Source of the DNA: Paludibacterium sp. B53371
GTDB lineage: Bacteria; Pseudomonadota; Gammaproteobacteria; Burkholderiales; Chromobacteriaceae
Assembly: GCF_018802765.1 (NCBI RefSeq)
Contig: NZ_CP069163.1
Location: forward strand, 2,056,311 to 2,120,310
Direction of reading: 5' to 3'
DNA length: 64,000 nt
Shown here: positions 38,080-45,956 of the stretch, in pieces
Numbering within the stretch: the first letter of the stretch is position 1
Layout: every line of letters begins with the position of its first letter
Made by a program: the position numbers and the translations under genes
Notes under the pieces: generated by a model
Databases searched by the model: none
What the model saw: only the letters and a program-made list of their open reading frames with translations
What the model was told of the DNA's origin: nothing

Positions 38080-38976
38080 TCAACGCCGATAGCGCAACGC
38101 TTCGACCAGCAAGGCAAACGCCGGAGAAGACTGCCGACGGCTGGGATAGTACAGGTGGTATCCGGTCAGGGTGGGCCACCAGTCCTCCAGCACCGTCACC
38201 AGTTCGCCTCGCGCAAGATAGGGCGCAAGCAGATCTTCGGGCACATAGGCCATGCCATAACCGGCCAAGGCAGCGCGCAGCATCTGTGGCGTGGTATTGA
38301 ACACGAACTGGCCATCGATACGCACCTCCAGCGCCTTGCCGTCTTTCTCGAACTCCCAGGCATACAGGCCGCCGTGGGTCGGCAAACGCAGGCCAATGCA
38401 CGCATGCGTGGCCAGATCCTGCGGGATGAGCGGCCTGGACCGGCCGGCCAGATAATCGGGGGAGCAGGCAACGGCGAGACGATAGTCCGGTCCGATCCGC
38501 ACGGCGACCATGTCCTTGGCCACCTGGTCGCCACTGCGCACCCCGGCATCGAAGCGCTCCGCAACGATGTCGATCAGCCCATAGTGGATATTGATCTCGA
38601 CCTTGATCTCAGGGTAATCGTGCAGCAGGTCTTTTAACCTGGGCCACAGGACGGTATCCACCGCATGATCGTGCGAGGTGATGCGCACCGTGCCGGCCGG
38701 TTTCTCTTTCAGCTCGCTCAGCGCCGCCAGCTCAAACTCAATCCCTTCGTAATAGGGACCGATATTGGACAACAAGCGCTCCCCCGCCTCGGTGGGAGAG
38801 ACCCCGCGGGTGGTGCGCGTGAGTAGTCGAAGGCCAAGGCGCTCTTCCAGGCCACGAATTGCATGGCTCAGTGCCGACTGCGAGACCCCAAGCTGCGCCG
38901 CCGCCCGGGTAAAGCTGCGCTCGCGCGCCACGACGACGAAAGTTTGCAAGGTGTTGAAGTCCATACGCGCCATCAT
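38080..38976 (-). CDS. LysR-family transcriptional regulator
   Basis: 298 residues. HTH pattern SFTRAAAQLGVSQSALSHAIRGLEERLGLRLL near residues 21-52, then an effector-binding domain. The sequence groups with regulators of quinone or aldehyde stress by general pattern only. Two start ATGs are four codons apart (38976 and 38964). It is divergent from the carboxymuconolactone decarboxylase-like gene, and a T-N11-A dyad lies in between. Confidence 0.9.
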   Translation of the reverse strand: MMARMDFNTLQTFVVVARERSFTRAAAQLGVSQSALSHAIRGLEERLGLRLLTRTTRGVSPTEAGERLLSNIGPYYEGIEFELAALSELKEKPAGTVRITSHDHAVDTVLWPRLKDLLHDYPEIKVEINIHYGLIDIVAERFDAGVRSGDQVAKDMVAVRIGPDYRLAVACSPDYLAGRSRPLIPQDLATHACIGLRLPTHGGLYAWEFEKDGKALEVRIDGQFVFNTTPQMLRAALAGYGMAYVPEDLLAPYLARGELVTVLEDWWPTLTGYHLYYPSRRQSSPAFALLVEALRYRR

Positions 38977-38993
38977 GAATTTTCCTCATATCA

Positions 38994-39008
38994 CTATCTC
39001 AATGATAG
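38994..39008. promoter_or_regulatory. LysR-type binding box candidate
   Basis: Interrupted palindrome CTATC-N5-GATAG containing T-N11-A, the core of LysR-type boxes, 17 bp before the LysR start and 136 bp before the divergent CMD gene. Confidence 0.5.
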
Positions 39009-39143
39009 CGACTACTGGCATGACTGTGGGACTGATAAAGTTCAACCATCGCCATGGCAATGTGCTCGCAGCCCAGGCAAACCCGGGCGTGCAGGCCTTT
39101 CCCGGCGTCCCGCACCATGAATCAACCTTGCAGGAAGTACGCC

Positions 39144-39473
39144 ATGAACCAACCCAAAGTAACGGCCGGCCGGGATCAACTGGGTGATTTTGCCCCCCAG
39201 TTTGCCGCGCTCAACGACGATGTGCTGTTCGGTCAGATCTGGTCACGAGACACCGAGCTTTCAGCCCGAGACCGCAGCCTGATCACCGTGACTGCGCTGA
39301 TGGCCAGCGGCATGCTCGACAGCGCACTTGACTTCCATTTGCAGACCGCCAGGCGCAACGGGATCACCCGGGAAGAAATCGTGGCGGTGATCACTCACCT
39401 GGCTTTTTACGCGGGCTGGCCCAAAGCCTGGGCCGCCTTCCGTATGGCCCGGGCGATTTGGCAGCAAGACTGA
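39144..39473 (+). CDS. Carboxymuconolactone decarboxylase-like (AhpD fold) protein
   Basis: 109 residues with the CMD pattern: SARDRSLITVTALMASG, HLQTARRNGITREEIVAVITHLAFYAGWPKAW. No cysteines at all, so it cannot be an AhpD-type CxxC peroxidase; it is closer to the decarboxylase or YurZ side of the family. The ATG at 39144 has an AGGAAG site and fits the domain; the frame to 39054 is spurious. Likely co-transcribed with the cupin gene 51 bp downstream. Confidence 0.85.
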   Translation: MNQPKVTAGRDQLGDFAPQFAALNDDVLFGQIWSRDTELSARDRSLITVTALMASGMLDSALDFHLQTARRNGITREEIVAVITHLAFYAGWPKAWAAFRMARAIWQQD

Positions 39474-39524
39474 CAGGCCTCGCGACAAGAGCGCTTTCTC
39501 TGGTACTGAAAGGAATCAGAAATC

Positions 39525-39959
39525 ATGAAATACACAGATCAGAACGAGTTTGAAAAAGCCAATGTGTTTGGCACCGGCATGCCCAATGAGGCCTATGCGC
39601 AATACTTCTCCGGTGCGTCCTTCCTGAATGCACTGGTTCCGCCGGGAGAGGCCCCGCTGTTTCTGGCCAATGTCACTTTTGCCCCTGGCTGCCGGAATCA
39701 CTGGCATATCCATCACGCCAGGCAGGGGGGCGGCCAGATGCTGATCTGTACCGCGGGGGAAGGCTGGTATCAACAGGAAGGGGAAGACGCCATCAGCCTG
39801 AAGGAAGGCGTCTGTGTCTATATCCCGGCAGGCGTGAAGCATTGGCACGGGGCCAAAGCCGATAGCTGGTTCAGCCACATTGCGGTCGAGATTCCGGGGC
39901 TTGAAGGCCGCAATGAGTGGCTGGAGCCGGTCAGCGACGCGGTCTACGACGCCCTGTGA
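39525..39959 (+). CDS. Cupin-domain protein
   Basis: 144 residues. The first cupin motif includes CRNHWHIHHARQGGGQMLICTAGEGWYQQEG and the second VCVYIPAGVKHWHGAKADSWFSHIAV, giving three to four histidine ligands for a metal. It is a single-cupin protein often found next to CMD proteins and quinone reductases in small redox operons. Substrate unknown. The AAAGGAATC site precedes the ATG. Confidence 0.88.
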   Translation: MKYTDQNEFEKANVFGTGMPNEAYAQYFSGASFLNALVPPGEAPLFLANVTFAPGCRNHWHIHHARQGGGQMLICTAGEGWYQQEGEDAISLKEGVCVYIPAGVKHWHGAKADSWFSHIAVEIPGLEGRNEWLEPVSDAVYDAL

Positions 39960-39972
39960 GACGCGGCGGGCA

Positions 39973-40887
39973 TCAGCCCGGCCGGGCGCCAGACAGCAGG
40001 GCTTGCGCTTCACCGACCAACTCCGCCAGAAGATCGGCAAGCAGCCGTACCCGTGGCGAGCGTTTGACGTCAGGATGCATCGCCAGCCAGATCTGCCGAA
40101 CCGTCGGGCAGGCCGGGTTGACGAGCAACGCCAGAGCCTCATCGCCGGCAGCCAGAAAATGCGGCAGCACGGCAATGCCCAATCCGGCGCGAGCAGCATT
40201 GAGCAATGCCGCCAGATCGTTGCTTCTGAAGACGAAAGGCCGCGAGCCGGCAAACTGAGCCAGCCATCGCTGCTGCGGCACCTGGACAAGGTGATCGTCG
40301 TAACCGAGAAACGCCCACGCTTCTGCGGGCCTGCTGGTATAACCATGGGCAGCATACAGTCCGTATCCCATGTCCCCGATGCAACGGGCAGCCAGGCCCG
40401 GCGCCGTGGGGCGCGACATCCTGATGGCCAGGTCGGCCTCCCCCCGTGCCAGATTGGCCTCGCGCGATTCACCAATCACTTCCAGTTCGATGTTCTGCCA
40501 GCGTGAGCGGATGGCGGCCAGGCGAGGCACCAGAAAATGCCCGGCCAGCACCGGGGGCGCGGAGATGCGGACTGTTCCCTGCAGGGATGAAACGCCGAGG
40601 GCAATCCGCGAGAATGCCTGCGCCTCGTCATCGAGCCGACCGGCCTGGGCGACCAGGGTTTCGCCTTCCGTCGTCAATGTCCACGCTTTGGGCAAGCGGT
40701 CAAAGAGCCGGATACCCAGAGACTGCTCCAGCGCCTCGACCCGTCTCGCGACGGTCGAGTGTTCGACCTTGAGCCGCCGGGCGGCACCCGACAGGCTGCC
40801 AGTGCGCGCAAGCTCGAGGAAGTAGCGGATGTCATCCCATTGCAGGCCACGCTTCTCAGCACCAGGATTTTTTGTGTTTTTTTGCAC
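39973..40887 (-). CDS. LysR-family transcriptional regulator
   Basis: 304 residues if begun at the GTG at 40887. The HTH reads GSLSGAARRLKVEHSTVARRVEALEQSLGIRLF, starting about 30 residues in, which is later than usual; a CTG just before QWDDIRYFL would be a more typical N terminus. No ribosome site decides. The effector domain runs to the end (PPVLAGHFLVPRL, LPHFLAAGDEALALLV). It is divergent from the quinone reductase gene, which it probably controls; a GCGCA-N8-TGCGC dyad lies at 40926-40943. Confidence 0.85.
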   Translation of the reverse strand: MQKNTKNPGAEKRGLQWDDIRYFLELARTGSLSGAARRLKVEHSTVARRVEALEQSLGIRLFDRLPKAWTLTTEGETLVAQAGRLDDEAQAFSRIALGVSSLQGTVRISAPPVLAGHFLVPRLAAIRSRWQNIELEVIGESREANLARGEADLAIRMSRPTAPGLAARCIGDMGYGLYAAHGYTSRPAEAWAFLGYDDHLVQVPQQRWLAQFAGSRPFVFRSNDLAALLNAARAGLGIAVLPHFLAAGDEALALLVNPACPTVRQIWLAMHPDVKRSPRVRLLADLLAELVGEAQALLSGARPG

Positions 40888-40971
40888 AGTAAATGTCAAT
40901 GTTTTGCGAATTGATGAGCTATTTTGCGCAACGTATGCTGCGCTGGCAAGCTGATTCATCAGGAGCCAAAC

Positions 40972-41979
40972 ATGAGCAAGTACGCATCTTTTCCAGCATC
41001 CTCCACAACGACGCAGATCGTCATCGGCCAGTATGGCGACGCTGCCACACTGACCACGACCGAGACCGTCCTTCCTCCGCCGGCGGCCGGTGAAATCCGT
41101 GTCCGCCATACGGCAATCGGCGTGAATTATGTCGACATCTACCATCGCACCGGCCTTTACCCGTTACCCTCGCTGCCGGCGGTTCTGGGGGTCGAGGCAG
41201 CCGGGGTGGTCGAGGCGCTCGGCCCGGATGTCGATACGGTACAGATTGGCCAGCGCATCGCCTACGCCGGGCCACCCACCGGCAGCTATGCCGGGGCACG
41301 CAACCTGCCGGCCGCAAGGGCTATCCCCTTGCCTGACGATGTCACCGATGACGCAGTCGCCAGCCTGTTGTTGCGCGGCATCACCACCCACATGCTGCTG
41401 AACGATGTTCGCCCCCTGAAAGCCGGCGAGACCGTCCTCGTTCACGCGGCCGCCGGCGGTCTGGGGCTGGTCATCGTGCAATGGGCAAAAACCATGGGGG
41501 CCCGCGTCATTGGCACGGTCAGTTCGCCGGCCAAGGCGGCGCTCGCCACCGCACATGGACTGGACCACGCGATCCATTACCGAGAGGAGGACTTCGTGGC
41601 GGCGGTCATGCGCCTGACCGATGGCCAAGGGGTCGATTACGCGATTGATGGTATTGGCGGAAAGACGCTGCTCGACACGCTCGGCTGCGTCCGCCCCTAC
41701 GGCATGGTCGCCAGCGTCGGGCAGGTCGCTGGCGACAGCGGTCCACTGGATCTGTCGCTGCTCGGCCCGGCACGTTCGGTCGCACTCATCCGCCCCGGCG
41801 TCTTCCGCTTCATGACGGATCTGGCCCGCTACCGCGAAGGTGCCAGGGCGACCATCCGGCAGTTGCAAATGGGCTTGCGGCCAAGCATTGGTGCCGTTCT
41901 GCCCCTGAACCAGGCGGCAGAAGCGCATCGCCGTCTCGAGTCGGGCGCCACGGTCGGCGCCACACTCCTGCAACCTTAA
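40972..41979 (+). CDS. Quinone oxidoreductase (zeta-crystallin type)
   Basis: 335 residues, medium-chain reductase fold. The N-terminal GroES-like half contains GVNYVDIYHRTGLYPLPSLPAVLGVEAAGVVEALG; the Rossmann half has HAAAGGLGLVIVQWAKTMGARVIGTV. No zinc cysteines, as expected for NADPH:quinone reductases. The ATG at 40972 has an AGGAG site. It lies next to a divergent LysR gene and ahead of an SDR gene, 91 bp apart. Confidence 0.92.
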   Translation: MSKYASFPASSTTTQIVIGQYGDAATLTTTETVLPPPAAGEIRVRHTAIGVNYVDIYHRTGLYPLPSLPAVLGVEAAGVVEALGPDVDTVQIGQRIAYAGPPTGSYAGARNLPAARAIPLPDDVTDDAVASLLLRGITTHMLLNDVRPLKAGETVLVHAAAGGLGLVIVQWAKTMGARVIGTVSSPAKAALATAHGLDHAIHYREEDFVAAVMRLTDGQGVDYAIDGIGGKTLLDTLGCVRPYGMVASVGQVAGDSGPLDLSLLGPARSVALIRPGVFRFMTDLARYREGARATIRQLQMGLRPSIGAVLPLNQAAEAHRRLESGATVGATLLQP

Positions 41980-42070
41980 GCACATACCGAAGGGGGATTG
42001 GCTGATGACAGCCCAGCGGCGTGATCGACTCTCCGGATCCCTTGCAGCAAACAAGAAAGAGAAACTCGAC

Positions 42071-42814
42071 ATGAGCAATTCACAAAAAGCCGTTGCCATC
42101 ATTACCGGTGGCGGCACAGGTATCGGCCGGGCCACCAGCGAGATGCTGGGCGCCGCCGGATGTATGGTGGTGATTGTCTACTCACGCAGTAGTGCAGCAG
42201 CACTGGACACCGTTGACACGATCCGCGCGGCAGGCGGGGAAGCCATCGCCATCCAGGCGGATGTCGCTGACGATGACCAGGTAAGGCGAATGATGACCAA
42301 GATCGCCGAAGCCTTCGGCAACATCACCTATCTGGTGAATAATGCCGGCATCACCCGACAATTGCCGTTCGCTGAACTGGAAGCCATCAGCGACAACACC
42401 TGGGACGAACTCTTTGCGGTCAATGTCAAAGGGGCATTCCATTGCAGCCGGGCTGCCGCCCCATATCTGCGCACCACACCCGGCAGCGCCATCGTCAATG
42501 TAGGCAGCATCGCCGGAGAAACAGGCTATGGTTCATCCCTGCCTTATGCTGTCTCCAAGGCCGCCCTGCACGGCATGACCAAATCCCTCGCACGGGCCCT
42601 GGCGCCGGACATCCGCGTCAATTGCATTGCCCCTGGGGCTGTCGATACCCGCTGGTGGTCAGGCAATGAGGCCAAGATGCGCCAACTCTCGGGCCACCTT
42701 CCCCTGCAACGCATTTCGACAGCGGAAGACATCGCACACACCATCTGGCTTCTGCTCACTTCGCGCTCCATGACCGGACAAGTCATCCGCGCCGAGAATG
42801 GACAGACCCTGTGA
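42071..42814 (+). CDS. Short-chain dehydrogenase/reductase (FabG-like)
   Basis: 247 residues, classical SDR: TGGGTGIG near residues 14-21, NNAG, VGSIAGETG with the catalytic Ser, YAVSKAALHG with Tyr and Lys, and APGAVDTRWW after it. Closest in layout to FabG-type ketoreductases, but it stands outside any fatty-acid cluster and is probably part of the small redox group here. The ATG at 42071 is preferred because the N-terminal extension from 42005 has no family content. Confidence 0.88.
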   Translation: MSNSQKAVAIITGGGTGIGRATSEMLGAAGCMVVIVYSRSSAAALDTVDTIRAAGGEAIAIQADVADDDQVRRMMTKIAEAFGNITYLVNNAGITRQLPFAELEAISDNTWDELFAVNVKGAFHCSRAAAPYLRTTPGSAIVNVGSIAGETGYGSSLPYAVSKAALHGMTKSLARALAPDIRVNCIAPGAVDTRWWSGNEAKMRQLSGHLPLQRISTAEDIAHTIWLLLTSRSMTGQVIRAENGQTL

Positions 42815-43068
42815 TGGTATGGGTAACGGTGCACCTGAAGCGAGTGCACCGCCGGCATTCGCGCACCACCTTTCTCCGGGCCCTGAAGGCGTATGCCCCC
42901 TTCCGCTCCTTGCCTCGTCTGACCGCGCTGATTTGCTGGTCTGTCACCTCCTTCGCTAGGGTATGTGGCGCGGCAGGTTTGCCGTGTTAAAGGGCCCGGG
43001 GGGGTGCAACCACCCCCGGACCCGCTGACCACACCAAGGCAGCCGAGGAGTCAGTATGGCTGACAGGC

Positions 43069-43221
43069 ATGGTTAATCACCCCCTGTACGTCACAACTCG
43101 CCGTCTGCATCCGTCGCCGTTGCTGCCGTTGTTTGACCTGGTGGCACGGCGGTGTCTGCCGCGCGATGTGTCGGCTGACGGCCGGCCGCTGGCAGGTTGC
43201 ACGATGTTGCTGGCGAAGTAG
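43069..43221 (+). CDS. Possible 50-residue small protein, unknown
   Basis: A 50-codon ORF, ATG 43069 to TAG 43221, basic and leucine-rich (MVNHPLYVTTRRLHPSPL at the start, CTMLLAK at the end). I do not recognise a domain. A seven-base-spaced AGGAG precedes an overlapping ATG at 43055 that runs only six codons. What argues for it: the frame stays open where all other plus frames are blocked, and it is bracketed by two GC-rich hairpins. It could instead be part of a structured RNA. Confidence 0.35.
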   Translation: MVNHPLYVTTRRLHPSPLLPLFDLVARRCLPRDVSADGRPLAGCTMLLAK

Positions 43222-43232
43222 GCAATCACTCT

Positions 43233-43296
43233 GGAGGCCGGGGGCGAAAGCCCTCCGGGGGGGATCCTCCCCGATGAGGCATGGCGGGAGCCATGC
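43233..43296 (+). ncRNA. Structured leader ahead of the coiled-coil gene (candidate)
   Basis: Three successive stems with short loops: a GGGC-GAAA-GCCC GNRA-type hairpin (about 43233-43256), a CGGGG/CCCCG stem (43256-43273) and GCATGGC-GGGA-GCCATGC (43279-43296). They run from just after the small ORF to 34 bp before the next start codon. The compact tetraloop pattern looks like folded RNA rather than coding DNA; class unknown. Confidence 0.4.
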
Positions 43297-43330
43297 ATGG
43301 ACAAACATCGCGAAAGGACGACAGCGCAAC

Positions 43331-44293
43331 ATGCAGAAAACCCGCAGAGCCCATGCTCGCAGCCATGCGCATAGCCATTTCCCACCTCACACGGAGGACT
43401 TGCACGGCATTCGCATGGCGACTCGCCGTCAATTCGCCGTTGCCAGCGGACATCTCGATGCCTGCCTGGGGGTGATTGAGCAACGGATGCACGGTCGGAT
43501 CCAACGGGTAGACCATCGCATCACGGCACTGCAAGAGCAGGTCCGGCAATCCGCCGAACAGAGCAAAATCACCACCACCACCCTGGGGGACAGTGTCAGA
43601 CAGCAATTGAAGCAGCAGGCGTCAGAACAGGTTTCATTGCGTCGAAGCATCGAGCAGTTGCAGGACAGCATCAGCACTTTATGCGAGGGGCAACGGGCTG
43701 ACGACGATAAACAGCTGAACACCATCATGCAGCTTCGCGAGATGCAGCACGCTGACTACACAGCGTTACGTGAGGCTCAGCGCATCGACTTCAACAAGCT
43801 GCAGGACGCCATGACACAACAACGTGAATTGCAGCGTTCGGATTACGCTGCGTTGCGCGAAGCCCAGCGCATCGATTTTGACAAACTGCTCGAAACCATC
43901 ATCCAGTTGCGCGAGATGCAGCGTGCTGACTGCGCAGCGTTACGAGAGGCTCAGCGCATCGACTTCGACAGGCTGCAAGACGTCATCATCCAGCAACGCG
44001 AGATGCAGCGCGCAGACCATCACAGCCTGATGACTGCCCTGGCGCAGCAGTCTCAGGCGTTCAACATCAAGCTCGAGCAGCAGCGCGAATCACAGCACAA
44101 GGAAGTCTCCTCCCTGCGCAACAATCTCATCCTGACGGCCATCAGCTGTGGGCTGGCGATTGTGGGTGCCATCGCTGCGATGAATGCCAACCTGATTTCG
44201 GCATTCGAGTCTGGCAAAGGACTGGCAGCACAGTCTGGCAAGACCACGCAGGCCATGCAGATTCAGCAGCACCCTCCCATCGCCCTCCCCTGA
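43331..44293 (+). CDS. Coiled-coil membrane-anchored protein with 29-residue repeats, unknown
   Basis: 320 residues of unknown function. After a His/Arg-rich start (ARSHAHSHF) comes a long helical coiled coil. From 43736 to about 44030 it is built of a 29-residue repeat, three full copies of 87 bp (43736, 43823, 43910) and a fourth partial one, each with REMQRAD-YAALREAQRIDFDKL-type content. A single transmembrane helix (LILTAISCGLAIVGAIAAM) lies near residues 262-280, with a short tail after it. The start is uncertain (AAGGA site 13 bases off; an ATG at 43415 is possible). It precedes an HTH gene by 22 bp. Confidence 0.7.
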   Translation: MQKTRRAHARSHAHSHFPPHTEDLHGIRMATRRQFAVASGHLDACLGVIEQRMHGRIQRVDHRITALQEQVRQSAEQSKITTTTLGDSVRQQLKQQASEQVSLRRSIEQLQDSISTLCEGQRADDDKQLNTIMQLREMQHADYTALREAQRIDFNKLQDAMTQQRELQRSDYAALREAQRIDFDKLLETIIQLREMQRADCAALREAQRIDFDRLQDVIIQQREMQRADHHSLMTALAQQSQAFNIKLEQQRESQHKEVSSLRNNLILTAISCGLAIVGAIAAMNANLISAFESGKGLAAQSGKTTQAMQIQQHPPIALP

Positions 44294-44315
44294 GTCAACA
44301 TAAGGAACAAGGTCA

Positions 44316-44615
44316 ATGAGCGCTCAACGCCCTGCCAGTGTCTGGGACATTTTTATGCAAACCACCGAAACGCCCGCCAATATGCAATTGCGCGCCGAGT
44401 TGATTCTGGCTTTAAAAACCTTCATCAGCGACAACCACATGAATCAGAGTCAGGCAGCCCGCTTCTTCGGCATCACGACCACGCGTATCTCGGACCTGGT
44501 AAACGACAAAGTCGAAGCATTTGGTCTCGATGTGCTGGTGAAATTGGCCACCAAAGCCAACTTGAAGATCGATATGAAAATTCGTGCGCGGCGTACGGCA
44601 TCAACTGAACGTTAA
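44316..44615 (+). CDS. HigA/XRE-type HTH protein (antitoxin-like)
   Basis: 99 residues. The helix-turn-helix MNQSQAARFFGITTTRISDLVN lies at about residues 42-63, then a VLVKLATKANLKIDMKI region, the usual build of HigA2-type antitoxins. Such proteins normally sit beside a RelE/HigB-like toxin gene, but none is present; the upstream neighbour is the coiled-coil membrane protein. An AAGGAACAAGG site precedes the ATG. It may be a plain regulator or an orphan antitoxin. A terminator follows 15 bp after. Confidence 0.8.
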   Translation: MSAQRPASVWDIFMQTTETPANMQLRAELILALKTFISDNHMNQSQAARFFGITTTRISDLVNDKVEAFGLDVLVKLATKANLKIDMKIRARRTASTER

Positions 44616-44630
44616 GCTCTCCGGAACAAG

Positions 44631-44655
44631 AAAAAGCCCGCCTTGCGGGCTTTTT
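44631..44655 (+). terminator. Rho-independent terminator after the HTH gene
   Basis: Eleven-bp stem AAAAAGCCCGC with a CTT loop and a T-run within the right arm. Symmetric A/T flanks let it also end transcripts from the minus strand. Confidence 0.85.
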
Positions 44656-44770
44656 GCGCTTACAAAGCGGAGTCGGCCACCCGTTCATGAGCGATTTACC
44701 TGCACCCACCCCTCGCAACAGATCCGCAGCCGGCCATGATTGACCGGTCCTGACATGCGTCCCGGTCAAA

Positions 44771-45670
44771 CTAAGATCCATCTGCCACCCCCCTGTTCAA
44801 GGGGACGACATCTTTCAACCGCAGATAATCAACATGATCATTACCGTTTTCGTCGGCGTAGATCAGATCGACGAAGGCATGATCCCAGCGGATGTCCTGA
44901 TGCGAAAAAACCTGCCGGGCAATCACTGACTGAACAGTGGTTTCATCAATACCGCTGATGGTCAGGACAAGCTGGGCTTTTTTCTCGGCCAGTGAGGCGG
45001 CATCTCGCCCGAACAGCGGACTGTTTTCATCCAGTTTGTGGATCATGGTCCAACCGAGCAAAAACATCGGATGCTCATGCCGAATCAGCGGCAAATCGTA
45101 GAACTTGCGAAATGACACCCCCTCGTCGGTCAGCTCATGCTGCAGCAAACGCAGGCGGGCACTGGCATCAATGATGAAATTGGTTCTGGCATTGCCGGCC
45201 CGGAACATCAGCACCCGCTCGCCGTTGAAAGTGCGCACAATCGGATGGGGCGTAAAGACAATACGGGAGTGCGGACGGGAGAAGCGGGCAAAGGTCACCC
45301 CGGTAATCAGCGCCAGGCTCATCATGCCGATGAAGATTTCCAGCATGGAAATCCAGTGGGTATAAAGAGTCTGCGGGTGCATGTCGCCATAACCCACCGT
45401 GGCCAGCGTTTCCACACTGAAGAAAAAAGCGCCGAGAAAACCTTGCGGATATTGATTGGCAATGCCGCCAGACTGAAGCTGATAGAGCGCGGCAAACACC
45501 AGGTTCAACACGACAAACGCCAGCGCAATGAACCAATAAAACCGTGGCCAGCTGATCGTCATACAGTAGTGATACAGGTCTTGCGGTGAATGTGCCGGCA
45601 GGTTGTGAATGAACAGGTCGCGCCCGCCCACTGAGATGCGCCGCTGGCGCTTGCCCTGGTGAAAGAACAT
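44771..45670 (-). CDS. KirBac-type inward-rectifier potassium channel
   Basis: 299 residues. Two membrane helices (about 42-63 and 106-129) frame the pore loop with the selectivity filter TVGYGD at residues 91-96. The long C-terminal cytoplasmic domain (VRTFNGERVLMFRAGNARTNFIIDASARLRLL onward) is the Kir-type immunoglobulin-like domain, with PIVRTF and WTMIHKLDENSPL as in KirBac. It passes K+ across the inner membrane. It is divergent from the chemoreceptor at 45957 with a 286-bp gap in which I see no clear promoter. Confidence 0.92.
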   Translation of the reverse strand: MFFHQGKRQRRISVGGRDLFIHNLPAHSPQDLYHYCMTISWPRFYWFIALAFVVLNLVFAALYQLQSGGIANQYPQGFLGAFFFSVETLATVGYGDMHPQTLYTHWISMLEIFIGMMSLALITGVTFARFSRPHSRIVFTPHPIVRTFNGERVLMFRAGNARTNFIIDASARLRLLQHELTDEGVSFRKFYDLPLIRHEHPMFLLGWTMIHKLDENSPLFGRDAASLAEKKAQLVLTISGIDETTVQSVIARQVFSHQDIRWDHAFVDLIYADENGNDHVDYLRLKDVVPLNRGVADGS

Positions 45671-45956
45671 TTCACATCCCTTTTATCATCGTCGGCGAGC
45701 TCTCGATTGTGGAGAGAATAGCCCCCCTGGTCAACGACGGCGCCTGCCGGCCCTCGGCAGCGTTCCCCCAGCCTGCTGCAGATTCTCAATTTGATAGCAA
45801 ATGGTATTGCTTTGATACGGCAATCACCGTTTATCGCTTCAAAAACCCCCTCTTCCCCATGGCGCGTTAATTGCTCTGTCATAGAAAACTCAGATCCAGG
45901 CACCGCAAGGTGGCCGGATCCATCTTGCCGTTTTCCTCCTTTGATGGATTCTTATC

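Noticed and set aside
43051-43332. 93-codon minus-strand ORF upstream of the coiled-coil gene
   Set aside because: It runs antisense over the structured hairpins and the 50-codon plus frame, and has no ribosome site or recognisable domain; the plus-strand reading is the more likely sense.
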